A stretch of DNA of 39,240 nt from contig CAKZXY010000049.1 in the NCBI GenBank assembly GCA_937883945.1, forward strand, positions 1-39,240, read 5' to 3'. This DNA is from an uncultured Clavibacter sp. (GTDB lineage: Bacteria > Actinomycetota > Actinomycetes > Nanopelagicales > Nanopelagicaceae). Positions within the stretch are counted from its first letter, which is position 1, and each line of letters begins with the position of its first letter. A model generated the notes under the pieces. The model was given only the letters and a program-made list of their open reading frames with translations, searched no databases and had not been told where the DNA came from. Both the position numbers and the translations under genes were made by a program. Shown one piece after another: positions 21,002 to 30,034 of this stretch.

Positions 21002-22435
21002 CTAAACCAGGAAGTTAGAGAACTGCCAAGGATCGCTACTATCAACTTTCTTGCCATTCCAACCTTCAAATAAATCTTTTCGATTCATCAAAGGATCCCA
21101 AGCGCTAGCCTCGGAATGAATTCCACCCCAGTACTTCTCGGCATAGCCAAGTACTTCTCGCCATGGAAGTTCATCAGGAACAAGTAAGCCTTTATCAGGA
21201 TTTTTCATCGCCCAAGCAACAGCTGCATAAACTGCAGAGGCAACTTGAACTGTTGTTGCTGATTGATCAGGAATCAACTTTCTTGAGTCATGGATGTTAA
21301 GCAGCGATCCAGTCCACCAAGCTTTATAGGGATGGCCCATCAGTAATACCCCTAGACGATCATCGCCATCTGTAATCTCATCATTCATTATTCTTTGATT
21401 CTTATGAAGATCCCAAGAGCGCATCTCAAGTTCTTTCATGGAGGCAATAGCTTCATTTGTGGGGCAGTAGGCATAGTGAACTGTTGGGCGATAAAGAGCC
21501 TTGGATCCATCCCAAACAGTTAAGTGATCTGAGATTGTAAATGCCTCGCCATGGCGAATTACCATGCCATGTATTTCAAAATTTGGCACCCAGGAGCGAA
21601 CCCAAGTTGTTGCTCCAGGTTGTGCAATTGCAATCTGATTCTTTGGTCCGCTTTGATGTTCATAGGCATTTAAAGGAAGTGTTTTTTCGTGAGTTCCCCA
21701 ACCTAGTTCTGCTGGAGCAATACCCTCTTCATAAAAACCTTCAACTGACCAAGTATTAACAAATTCGCCCCATTGCTTAGGCTTGTTAGTGACTTGAGTA
21801 TCACGCTCAGAGATATGAATTACTTTAACTCCAAGCAGGTGAGCAAGATCGTTATAACGCTCATCAGTTAGGGCGCTTTCTACCCCTGCTGCTGCCTTTG
21901 ACTCTTTAAGGGCAAGGGTTGCAATATCAACCATAGATTTCTTTACTAAGTGGGAGACAAGTCCAGGATTTGCGCCATGTTCAACAATGGCGGTTGCGCC
22001 AACTTTCTTCCACTTTGATTTCATCTCACGCATACTCATATGGCGGTGGTAAAGAGTTCTCTCTAGCGGATGTTTATTTGCTCCTCCCTCATAAGGATCC
22101 CACTGCTCAATTGAGGTGTTTAGGTAGAGAACTCCATTGTCATGGCACCAATTTAGAATTGTATTGGCATCAATATTCCATGCTAAATCAAGGAGAAAAT
22201 CTCCGGCACTTAAATACTTTTTTAACTGACTATCAAGATTATCTTGAGTTATCTGATCTTGGATATAAGTAGCGCCTTTATCTAGCGCACCTTTTACTCT
22301 CAAGCGATTATCTCGCTGATCCATAATGGTGATTTGCTTTGCATCAACTAGATGCTCGATTAGAAGGGGTAATACTGATTGGGATACTGATCCTGCTCCC
22401 AGGATTAGAACTTTATTGTTGAACTTCTCTGCCAA
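21002..22435 (-). CDS. hss: Homospermidine synthase (saccharopine dehydrogenase superfamily)
   Basis: 477 aa; VLILGAGSVSQSVLPLL, GANPGLVSHLVK, HISERDTQ, VNTWSVEGFYEEGIAPAELGWGTHEKTLP, QPGATTWVRSW, RPTVHYAYCPTNEAI, LGVLLMGH, as in bacterial HSS. TTG start with SD GGAGG. Confidence 0.88.
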   Translation of the reverse strand: MAEKFNNKVLILGAGSVSQSVLPLLIEHLVDAKQITIMDQRDNRLRVKGALDKGATYIQDQITQDNLDSQLKKYLSAGDFLLDLAWNIDANTILNWCHDNGVLYLNTSIEQWDPYEGGANKHPLERTLYHRHMSMREMKSKWKKVGATAIVEHGANPGLVSHLVKKSMVDIATLALKESKAAAGVESALTDERYNDLAHLLGVKVIHISERDTQVTNKPKQWGEFVNTWSVEGFYEEGIAPAELGWGTHEKTLPLNAYEHQSGPKNQIAIAQPGATTWVRSWVPNFEIHGMVIRHGEAFTISDHLTVWDGSKALYRPTVHYAYCPTNEAIASMKELEMRSWDLHKNQRIMNDEITDGDDRLGVLLMGHPYKAWWTGSLLNIHDSRKLIPDQSATTVQVASAVYAAVAWAMKNPDKGLLVPDELPWREVLGYAEKYWGGIHSEASAWDPLMNRKDLFEGWNGKKVDSSDPWQFSNFLV

Positions 22436-22529
22436 TTAGGGAACCTCCGTTGCTAGGGCTTGTGAATCTCACCTCTTGTTGTTAAGCCTTTAGGGCTTAC
22501 TTGGTTGGATGTTTCTGACCTGGCGAAAT

Positions 22530-23945
22530 TTACAACCTAGAGCCAGATGTGCCTAATTGGTTATGCCAGGAGACCACGCCAAGTTTTGATCTCTTTGCTT
22601 CATACATCGCCTCATCAGCTCTTCGAAGGAGTTGCTCTGCAGCGCTTGAGCCCGGCTCATTACTTGCCTCACCGATTGAAACATCTAGGCAGATTTCATT
22701 TGAGTTAATATGGAATGGATAGGTAAGAGTTGCCTTTAGAGCCCTTGCCACCTCTATCCCATCACTTCCTGGAATGAGGGCGCCAAACTCATCCCCGCCT
22801 AAGCGAGCTAGCAGAGCATCTGAGGGCATAACTCTTTGGAATCGGATAGCTACCTGCTTAAGGAGTTGGTCGCCAATTCCATGCCCCAGGCTGTCATTGA
22901 CTGCCTTAAATCCATCTAAATCAAGAATCAATAGCGAGCCAGGACTTTTAAGAAATTCTTGGCAATCAACCATGAATCTGCGTCGATTGGCAAGGCCAGT
23001 TAGCTCATCTGTCCTTGCCAGAATCTGTTCATTACTCATGTTGCGAGCATCATTGATAGCAACGCCCATGCGTAGAAAAGATAGCGCGATAGTTACAAAG
23101 GCGGGAAGGATTAAAAACCGGGGGATATAAGAGGGCTGCAGAACTGCAATTGCAAGAAGGGTAGAGCTTCCAAGGAGAGCAATTGTTGCAACTGCGGGAT
23201 TAAAGCTTCTAGGGGCCTGCTCCTCATTATTTGCAAACCAAAATGCCTCAGAGAGAAGTATAAAACTTATCAACCAGCCAACATCAGTTAGAGATCCAAA
23301 TTCATATTCGCCTAGATAGGATTGATAGAGAAAGTAGAAGTCAGAGAGAAAAAAAGTAGTTGCTCCAATGAGAAGTAAGCTATTTCGCCAGCTTATTCTC
23401 TGTCTCAAAACCAAGAGAAGAACTAAAACTAAAATGACGATATCTCCTACTGGATAGAGAATAGCTAGGAATACCTCAAAGATACTTCCCTCAATAGTTG
23501 TCATTGCTGGTCTTACTAAAAGCGCAGTTAATATCGTGGTGTATCCAATTGCGATAATTGAAGTATCTAGTAACTCTAGGGATTTACTCGTGGCCTTGAA
23601 ACGAATTGCTCTAGTGAGGCCAAATATTGCCAGTGGATAAAAGAGTGCATAGAGGCTCTGAGCCAAAACATCAAGATTAAGTAGCGTCTTAATCTCAAAG
23701 AAAGAGTCGAGCGATGAAGTTATCGACCCAGCGCTCCAGGAGATGATTGCGCCGATAACTCCAGCCCTGCCAAATGGATCATCAAGGATTGGTGATAGGG
23801 CAATTGAGGCAGCAGCAAGAAGCGCTACTAGATTAAATAGGACCAGGTCATACTCCCACCTAGCATCTGAATTGTTCCTGAGAAATAGGTAGGTGATTAG
23901 AGTTGCGATGGCAAGGGGGCGGAAAAGGAGATAGATTTTCATCAT
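22530..23945 (-). CDS. Membrane-bound GGDEF diguanylate cyclase
   Basis: About 8 N-terminal TM segments; ARTDELTGLANRRRF, LILDLDGFKAVNDSLGHGIGDQLL, ARLGGDEFGALI. No EAL domain; no obvious RxxD I-site before GGDEF. Confidence 0.93.
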   Translation of the reverse strand: MMKIYLLFRPLAIATLITYLFLRNNSDARWEYDLVLFNLVALLAAASIALSPILDDPFGRAGVIGAIISWSAGSITSSLDSFFEIKTLLNLDVLAQSLYALFYPLAIFGLTRAIRFKATSKSLELLDTSIIAIGYTTILTALLVRPAMTTIEGSIFEVFLAILYPVGDIVILVLVLLLVLRQRISWRNSLLLIGATTFFLSDFYFLYQSYLGEYEFGSLTDVGWLISFILLSEAFWFANNEEQAPRSFNPAVATIALLGSSTLLAIAVLQPSYIPRFLILPAFVTIALSFLRMGVAINDARNMSNEQILARTDELTGLANRRRFMVDCQEFLKSPGSLLILDLDGFKAVNDSLGHGIGDQLLKQVAIRFQRVMPSDALLARLGGDEFGALIPGSDGIEVARALKATLTYPFHINSNEICLDVSIGEASNEPGSSAAEQLLRRADEAMYEAKRSKLGVVSWHNQLGTSGSRL

Positions 23946-23968
23946 CTAAAGGTATTAAAGGGGAGAGA

Positions 23969-24394
23969 ATGGATAGCGAAAAAAATGTATCAAGACGGGC
24001 AGTACTTTGTGGTCTTGCTGTTTTGACGCTTGGTTTAATACCTGAAAATGCTATTGCTGCAAGTGGTGTCAAGATGCTAGCGAATGGAAAAGTCGAGGTC
24101 CTCTTAGCCAAAAATCCTGCCTTGAAAAAAGTTGGCGGAGTAGTTCAATTCACCAACAATCAAGGCATAGATATTGCGCTAGTAAGAACTGGAAAAGGCA
24201 GCACTGCTTATAAGGCTTTAAACCTAGCTTGTACCCATCAAGGTTATCCCTTAAGAAAAGATGGAAATAAGTGGGTATGTGATAATCACTTAGCAAATTT
24301 TTCCATTACTGGCGATGTTACTAAGGGACCTGCAGAGAGTCCACTACAGAATATTGCGCTGAAAGTGACTAAAACAAAAGTTACGGTTGGCTAA
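23969..24394 (+). CDS. Tat-exported Rieske-type [2Fe-2S] protein
   Basis: MDSEKNVSRRAVLCGLAVLTLGL (twin Arg); C-T-H-x13-C-x2-H (CTHQGYPLRKDGNKWVCDNH) then LANFSITGDVTKGPAESPL. Confidence 0.78.
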   Translation: MDSEKNVSRRAVLCGLAVLTLGLIPENAIAASGVKMLANGKVEVLLAKNPALKKVGGVVQFTNNQGIDIALVRTGKGSTAYKALNLACTHQGYPLRKDGNKWVCDNHLANFSITGDVTKGPAESPLQNIALKVTKTKVTVG

Positions 24395-24402
24395 CCAAAA
24401 CT

Positions 24403-25101
24403 CTATAAACCAGGCTTACAGGCCTGCTTTCTATTTTGGAGAGTTGACTTAACTTCAGCCTTTGTATTTTCAACAGTCTGCAGAACATTTACCTTTCGCT
24501 TCTCTGCCTTTTCAACCTCACCTATCTTGTCGCGAAGGCTGGCAGCTGATCGTTCAAAGTTCTTTGCAGCAAGTTCATAACTCCGTGCAGCCTTAGTCCA
24601 AGTAGAAGCGTTAGTTGTGTATTGCTTTCCAGCAGTAGTGGTTGCGCCAACTTTTGTTGCGTTATCAGTATTAGCTTTAGCTTCTAATAGCGCAGATGCT
24701 TGCTTGACCTTGGCATCAGCGGCTTTCTGATCAAAAACTTTGGCCTCTGCTTCATCGGTAGGAGCGGCAGCCTTAAGGGCTGCAATTTCAGTATCGAGCA
24801 TTGTTGCTGCCTGAGCAGCAGTCTCAGTGATTGTTACTAATCGAGCGCTTGACTCAAGATAGAGCTTATTTGAATCAATACATCCAACCCAAACCCAAGT
24901 TAACTTTGCATTCTTGACGGTTGGATTCTTGGTACAGACATATCCATCTCCGCCAATTTTGGTCTTTGCATTAGCTTTTGTGCAAGCGGCTCCAGCTTTG
25001 TTAGCAGCCTCTGCCGGAATTACAGCGGTAGTTGCCATTAGTAGGGAGGTTGCAGCAAATAGGGTTGCGCCTCGTCCAAGTTGCTTTAGTGAGTTACGCA
25101 C
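24403..25101 (-). CDS. Secreted Cys-containing coiled-coil protein of unknown function
   Basis: Signal peptide ...TTAVIPAEAA|NK; GAACTKANAKTKIGGDGYVCTKNPTVKNAKLTWVWVGC module, then Ala/Lys/Glu-rich helical region. GTG start with SD AAGGAG. Confidence 0.75.
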   Translation of the reverse strand: MRNSLKQLGRGATLFAATSLLMATTAVIPAEAANKAGAACTKANAKTKIGGDGYVCTKNPTVKNAKLTWVWVGCIDSNKLYLESSARLVTITETAAQAATMLDTEIAALKAAAPTDEAEAKVFDQKAADAKVKQASALLEAKANTDNATKVGATTTAGKQYTTNASTWTKAARSYELAAKNFERSAASLRDKIGEVEKAEKRKVNVLQTVENTKAEVKSTLQNRKQACKPGL

Positions 25102-25218
25102 AATTATTCTCCTTAAAAAGTAAGTGACCTATATGGAACTATCTTAAAGGGGGAAGTCTGTTTTTTTGGTGAGGGAAATGCGCAAAGTTCTAGAGAATTT
25201 ACTGAGAAGTTAGGGAAA

Positions 25219-26001
25219 TTACTTCTTTCTCCCTCGACGAGAGCCCAGATTCATTCCTAGTTTTCTAACCCAAGGCCTTGGAGCATATCGAGCCAGCTTT
25301 GCGATTACTTGATACTGCCTTCCTGGGATACAGAGAACTTTTCCAGCTTGAGCAGAATTCCATGCATCTTCAGCAACTCTTTCAGAGGTGAGCCAGAGCC
25401 AATTGGGCAAACCATTCATCTTCATGTTGCCTCTTTGGTGAAATTCTGTTCTGGTGTAACCGGGTGCTAGGGCTAGTACTTTTACATTGCTACCCAAAAG
25501 TTCAGTGTGAAGGGACTCGGTTAACACTGTTAGGTAGGACTTAGCTGCGCTATATGTTCCACTGGCAATCCAGCCAGCAATACTTGAGACATTAATTATT
25601 ACTCCACTATTTCGCGCCTTCATGATGGGCAATATGGCATGCATTAAACGCATTGGCGCGGTTACTAAAACATCAAGTAGAGCAATCTCATCTGAAATCT
25701 CACTAACTAAAAAGCTCTTCTTTATTCCAAAGCCAGCATTATTAATTAATACTTCAACTGGCCTTGAAGTATTTTGCAGGCGTAGCTCAACTCGCCTGAT
25801 ATCTTCATCGCGACTTAGATCAGCAACTAAAACTTCCACCTCAATGCCGAAGTTCTCTCTCCATTTAATAGCATTTTGATTTAATCGCTCTAAATCACGA
25901 GCAACAATTACTAGATCATGGCCTTTTTTTGCTAGTAGCTCAGCAAAGGAGGCGCCAATACCTGCTGTGGCGCCAGTTATTAAAGCGATGGGCTTTGACA
26001 T
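25219..26001 (-). CDS. Short-chain dehydrogenase/reductase
   Basis: ALITGATAGIGASFAELLA, VLINNAGFG, NVSSIAGWIASGTYSAAKSYL (S-YxxxK). Confidence 0.93.
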   Translation of the reverse strand: MSKPIALITGATAGIGASFAELLAKKGHDLVIVARDLERLNQNAIKWRENFGIEVEVLVADLSRDEDIRRVELRLQNTSRPVEVLINNAGFGIKKSFLVSEISDEIALLDVLVTAPMRLMHAILPIMKARNSGVIINVSSIAGWIASGTYSAAKSYLTVLTESLHTELLGSNVKVLALAPGYTRTEFHQRGNMKMNGLPNWLWLTSERVAEDAWNSAQAGKVLCIPGRQYQVIAKLARYAPRPWVRKLGMNLGSRRGRKK

Positions 26002-27227
26002 TACTTTACGATATTACTGGCATCTTCTTCTCTGATATGCCAAGAGGTGCCATATTCCTCTAATAAATCTAGGAAAGGTTTGGCATCAAACCACTCGGGG
26101 CCATTTACCCCTCTTGGCTTCCAAATTCCCTTTTCAATTAATTCCATTGCAATAATTGGATTAACTGCTGTTTGCCAGACTACAGCTTGATCGCCATATT
26201 CCTTCATAGACCACTGATTATCAATTACGTTATAGATATAGACGGCTTTTGGATTTCCTGACTTGTCTAAACCTTTTACTAAAGTTCCAGCGCAAGTCTT
26301 TCCCTTCATTCTTGATCCAAGAGTTGCTGGATCTGGAAGAGATGCCGCAAGAAGATCTCTTGGAGAAACTGATACTCCTTGAACATCCACATTTTCTTTC
26401 TTATCCATTCCAAGCATATTGATGGTCTTTAAGATCTGGATGAACTCTGCTCCAAGACCGTATTTAAAGTTAACTTTTTTTGCATCAATCTTTTGAGGAA
26501 TTAGAACTACCTCTTCGTGTTCCACGTTTACACATTCAACTGGCCCAATACCTTCTGGGAAATCAAATATCTCAATCTCGCTAAATGGTTCAGTGGTAAA
26601 CCAACCACGGCCATCTTCCCAAACTAGTGGAGGATTTAAACACTCCTCGATTGTGGTCCAGATTGAGAAAGAGGGCGCAAAGTCTGCCCCTTCAACTCTT
26701 AAATTAGAGCCATCCAGAACAGTTATTGAATCAATTCGCGAGAAGAGTTCATCATTGGCATATTTAGCAAAGATATCGCTCATGCCAGGCTCTACACCCA
26801 TACCAACTAGAGCAAAGATTTTTCTCTCTTCCCAATTCCAATCTCTTGCAAACTGCTCATCTCCTAGCTTCACACCAGTTTCACGATGTGGGTAGTGAGG
26901 ATGCGGCCTTGAGAGAGACATGGCCATATCGATGTAATTAGTATTTTCGATCTCGCATGCAAGAAAAATCGGCATTACAAATCTAGGATCAACAGCGTTA
27001 ATTACTACATCAGGATCGACTTTGCGAATTAGTTCGCGCAGGTCTTCAAGTTCGGCAGCATTTACCTGAGCTGCAGAAAAGCGCGGGTCTTTAACGCGAT
27101 ATACAGCCTCTTCGGCGCGTGACAGGGTGCGATCTGCAATTACCATTGAGGTAATAAAGGGCCTTCGCACAGCGATATTTGCTATCGCTCTTCCGACGCC
27201 ACCGGCACCTATTACTAGGGCTTTCAT
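26001..27227 (-). CDS. Saccharopine dehydrogenase-family oxidoreductase (saccharopine reductase / carboxynorspermidine synthase-like)
   Basis: MKALVIGAGGVGRAIANIAVRRPFI...; VGMGVEPGMSDIFAKYA; LLAASLPDPATLGSRMKGKTCAGTLVKG. Substrate not determinable. Confidence 0.8.
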   Translation of the reverse strand: MKALVIGAGGVGRAIANIAVRRPFITSMVIADRTLSRAEEAVYRVKDPRFSAAQVNAAELEDLRELIRKVDPDVVINAVDPRFVMPIFLACEIENTNYIDMAMSLSRPHPHYPHRETGVKLGDEQFARDWNWEERKIFALVGMGVEPGMSDIFAKYANDELFSRIDSITVLDGSNLRVEGADFAPSFSIWTTIEECLNPPLVWEDGRGWFTTEPFSEIEIFDFPEGIGPVECVNVEHEEVVLIPQKIDAKKVNFKYGLGAEFIQILKTINMLGMDKKENVDVQGVSVSPRDLLAASLPDPATLGSRMKGKTCAGTLVKGLDKSGNPKAVYIYNVIDNQWSMKEYGDQAVVWQTAVNPIIAMELIEKGIWKPRGVNGPEWFDAKPFLDLLEEYGTSWHIREEDASNIVK

Positions 27228-27385
27228 GATTAGAAATCAACTCCAAACGAGATTGAGCGTTAGGCTATCTGAAAGCATTGAATTAAGCAATTTACCGCGT
27301 AAAAATATTGAATTATCATTAGATACTTCACATTTATTACGTAAGTAATATTCTGTGAATAGAGTGTGAAATTATTTTCACTTAA

Positions 27386-27458
27386 GTCCTTGTAGCTCAG
27401 TGGATAGAGCAACCGCCTCCTAAGCGGTAGGTCGCCGGTTCAACTCCGGCCAAGGACA
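27386..27458 (+). tRNA. tRNA-Arg (anticodon CCT)
   Basis: GTCCTTG acceptor pairs with CAAGGAC; D arm GCTC/GAGC; anticodon arm ACCGC-CTCCTAA-GCGGT; T arm GCCGG-TTCAACT-CCGGC; discriminator A; CCA not encoded. Confidence 0.95.
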
Positions 27459-27498
27459 CAAAATATTTTTAATTTCTAATTAATTTGAGAAAATCAGC

Positions 27499-29601
27499 TC
27501 AGTGATTAATTTGGAAGCGCTTAAGCGAGCGTGGAGCCCACCAATTCCAGTTACCGAAGAGTCTCATAAGAGCTGGCACTAGAAATGCGCGAATCAAAGT
27601 AGCATCAAGAAGTATTGCGAAAGCAACGCCAAATCCCATCATCTTGATTGATGTCACACCGCTAATAACAAAGGCAGCAAAGACCACCGCCAGAATAAAG
27701 GCTGCTGCGGTGATGATTCGTGCTGATTTTTGTAAACCCATCGCAACAGAATCAATATTGGAATTGCCAGCATCATGCTCTTCTTTAATTCGTGAGAGCA
27801 AGAAGACTTCATAGTCCATAGATAACCCAAAGGCTACAACTGCAATTAAGACCATGGTATTTGTATCAAGCGATCCAGTCTCAATGAAATCTCCGACAAG
27901 GAACTTTAGATTTCCATCGATAAATACCCAGGTCAGAACTCCCATGGTTGCAGCAAGTGAGATGAAATTTAAGATCAAGGCCTTAATCGGAAGAAGGACT
28001 GAGCCAGTAAATGCAAAGAGAAGTAATAGCACAGTAATTATGATCCAACCAAGAACGGCAGGAAGAGTGCTAGAGATTGCATTTTGCGTATCTGCATAAT
28101 CTGCCGCAGCGCCGCCTATCAAAGTTCCATCAGGTGAGGGCAGATTGCGAAGCTCCTTAATTAGAGCCTCACCCTCACTAGTTCTTGGCTGCATTGAATG
28201 AATTGCTACAACGCGTGCACTTTCACCAACTAACTCAATTTGGCCAACTCGAGAGATGCCTTGAGTTGCTGAAACTTGGTTTAGAAATGCGTTTATCTCA
28301 CTTGTCTGTGATGCTCCATTTGGAAAAACTATTTCAATCGGGTTGCTCTCCTGGCCTGGAAATTCATCAGCAATAAATTGCGATGCGATATATGCCCGAT
28401 CGCCTCTAGGCAGAACCCCACTATCTACTTGGGAGAACTTAATATTTGCTATTGGAGCAATCATCAAGAAGAGCACTGCTAAAGAAGCAGTTATTACACC
28501 GATCGGTCTTCTCATAACAAATCTTGCAACCTTTGACCATCTTCCATCTTCTTTTTGAACTATTCCACCTTTGCGAACTACGCCCTTATTAATTTTTGTT
28601 CCCAATAGGGCCAAAATTGCTGGCAGAGGAATGAGCGCTCCAACTACGGCAAGTGCTACTACTGCAGCACCGGCATAACCCATAGATTTTAAGAAATTCT
28701 GCGGAAAGAATGTAAGTGATAAGAGAGTAAGAACAACGGTGACTCCAGAGTAAAAGACCGTCTTTCCAGCTGTTCGAAGCGTATTTACTATCGCACTTTC
28801 ATTATCAAGACCCTTAGCTAATTCTTCTCGGAATCTATTAACTATCAATAGCGCGTAATCAATTCCTAAGCCCAAGCCAAGTCCAGTAGTTAAATTCAAG
28901 GCAAATATGCTGACATCGGTAACAAGTGTCAGTAAGAGCATAACTAGAAGTGTTCCCAAAATCGCTGTAATGCCAACAATTAGAGGCATAGCAGATGCAG
29001 CCATAGCTCCAAAGACAAAGAGTAGAAGAAGAAATGTAAGTGGAATAGATACTGCCTCAGAGATTTTTAGATCATTTTGGATTCGGCCATTAATGGCATT
29101 TGCAAAAACTGCGCCACCAGATGCATAAACTTCCATGCCTTCAAATGCTCCATCATATTTTTCTTGATAGAGGCCGCCGAGTTTATCTATCTCAGTAAAG
29201 TCTGTTGACTTTAGGTAGACGAAAATAAACGCAGAATTTCCATCTTTGCTCTTAAGCGAAGGAGCTCTACCTGCAGACCAATAAGAGAGAACACTTTCGG
29301 CGCTGGGCTCACTTCGAAGGCTAGCTTCAATTTTCTCTGCAGTTGCAACCACGCTTAGATCATCAACAGACTTATCTTTTCCATCCACAACCAATACAAC
29401 TGCCGGACTCTTTACTTCAAATGTTTCATCTAGATACTCCCAGACCTTTGCTGAGTCACTATTGGGGTCCATGTATCCACCGGTATCAAAGCGAGAGAAA
29501 ACCTGAGAGCCAACGACCCCAGCAAATATCGTTGAGAGCAAGAAGAGAGCAAGTATTGGCTTTTTGCGCTTAGCAATTAGATGTCCAAGTTTTTCAAACA
29601 T
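27499..29601 (-). CDS. MMPL/RND-family transporter
   Basis: About 700 aa from ATG 29601 (MFEKLGHLIAKRKKPILALFLL); two repeats with TM bundles; GLGLGIDYALLIVNRFREEL and AFGLSMDYEVFLLSRIKEE. Confidence 0.93.
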   Translation of the reverse strand: MFEKLGHLIAKRKKPILALFLLSTIFAGVVGSQVFSRFDTGGYMDPNSDSAKVWEYLDETFEVKSPAVVLVVDGKDKSVDDLSVVATAEKIEASLRSEPSAESVLSYWSAGRAPSLKSKDGNSAFIFVYLKSTDFTEIDKLGGLYQEKYDGAFEGMEVYASGGAVFANAINGRIQNDLKISEAVSIPLTFLLLLFVFGAMAASAMPLIVGITAILGTLLVMLLLTLVTDVSIFALNLTTGLGLGLGIDYALLIVNRFREELAKGLDNESAIVNTLRTAGKTVFYSGVTVVLTLLSLTFFPQNFLKSMGYAGAAVVALAVVGALIPLPAILALLGTKINKGVVRKGGIVQKEDGRWSKVARFVMRRPIGVITASLAVLFLMIAPIANIKFSQVDSGVLPRGDRAYIASQFIADEFPGQESNPIEIVFPNGASQTSEINAFLNQVSATQGISRVGQIELVGESARVVAIHSMQPRTSEGEALIKELRNLPSPDGTLIGGAAADYADTQNAISSTLPAVLGWIIITVLLLLFAFTGSVLLPIKALILNFISLAATMGVLTWVFIDGNLKFLVGDFIETGSLDTNTMVLIAVVAFGLSMDYEVFLLSRIKEEHDAGNSNIDSVAMGLQKSARIITAAAFILAVVFAAFVISGVTSIKMMGFGVAFAILLDATLIRAFLVPALMRLFGNWNWWAPRSLKRFQINH

Positions 29602-29618
29602 GGTGACATAATATCGGC

Positions 29619-29720
29619 ATGAGCGAGATACTTCCGGCAATAACTTCAGATGAAGTAGAAACCGAGATAGATATCACTCGCGAAGATGAAATCAAGAACG
29701 ATAAGCCCCCGCATCACTAG
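29619..29720 (+). CDS. Candidate unannotated 33-aa acidic small protein
   Basis: ATG...TAG: MSEILPAITSDEVETEIDITREDEIKNDKPPHH. -10-like CATAAT sits 6 nt before the ATG; absent from the supplied ORF track because of its length. Confidence 0.45.
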   Translation: MSEILPAITSDEVETEIDITREDEIKNDKPPHH

Positions 29721-29734
29721 CAACTAGCTAAGAA

Positions 29735-29980
29735 TTAATCACTCTTTGTAGGTGGTGGTGTGCTGGTTGCAGCCGGAGTTGGCTTTGGCGCTTCACTCTT
29801 TTTAACTTGTGAATCAGTCTTATAAAAGCCAGAACCTTTGAAAACGATGCCGACATTTGAGTAAATCTTTCGAACCTCTTTGCCACACTCAGGACAAATA
29901 GAGATTGGCTCATCTGTGAAGGATTGCACTTCCTCGAAGGCATGTTCACAGGCGGTACATTGATATTGGTATGTCGGCAC
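29735..29980 (-). CDS. FmdB-family zinc-ribbon protein
   Basis: MPTYQYQCTACEHAFEEVQSFTDEPISICPECGKEVRKIYSNVGIVFKGSGFYKTD, two CxxC pairs. Confidence 0.93.
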   Translation of the reverse strand: MPTYQYQCTACEHAFEEVQSFTDEPISICPECGKEVRKIYSNVGIVFKGSGFYKTDSQVKKSEAPKPTPAATSTPPPTKSD

Positions 29981-30034
29981 AGCGTAATCTTAGGGAGTAT
30001 GAATTACTTCGGCGAATTGGAGTAGCAGGCGAGC

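Noticed and set aside
27277-27350. Direct repeats ATTGAATTA (27277, 27307) and hairpin TATTAC-GTAA-GTAATA (27335-27350)
   Set aside because: Short AT-rich matches in an AT-rich intergenic region; plausible by chance without conservation data.
27386-27500. tRNA-Arg as an integration (att) site for a genomic island
   Set aside because: No integrase, no duplicated tRNA 3' end and no mobile genes in the window; flanking genes look like core metabolism.
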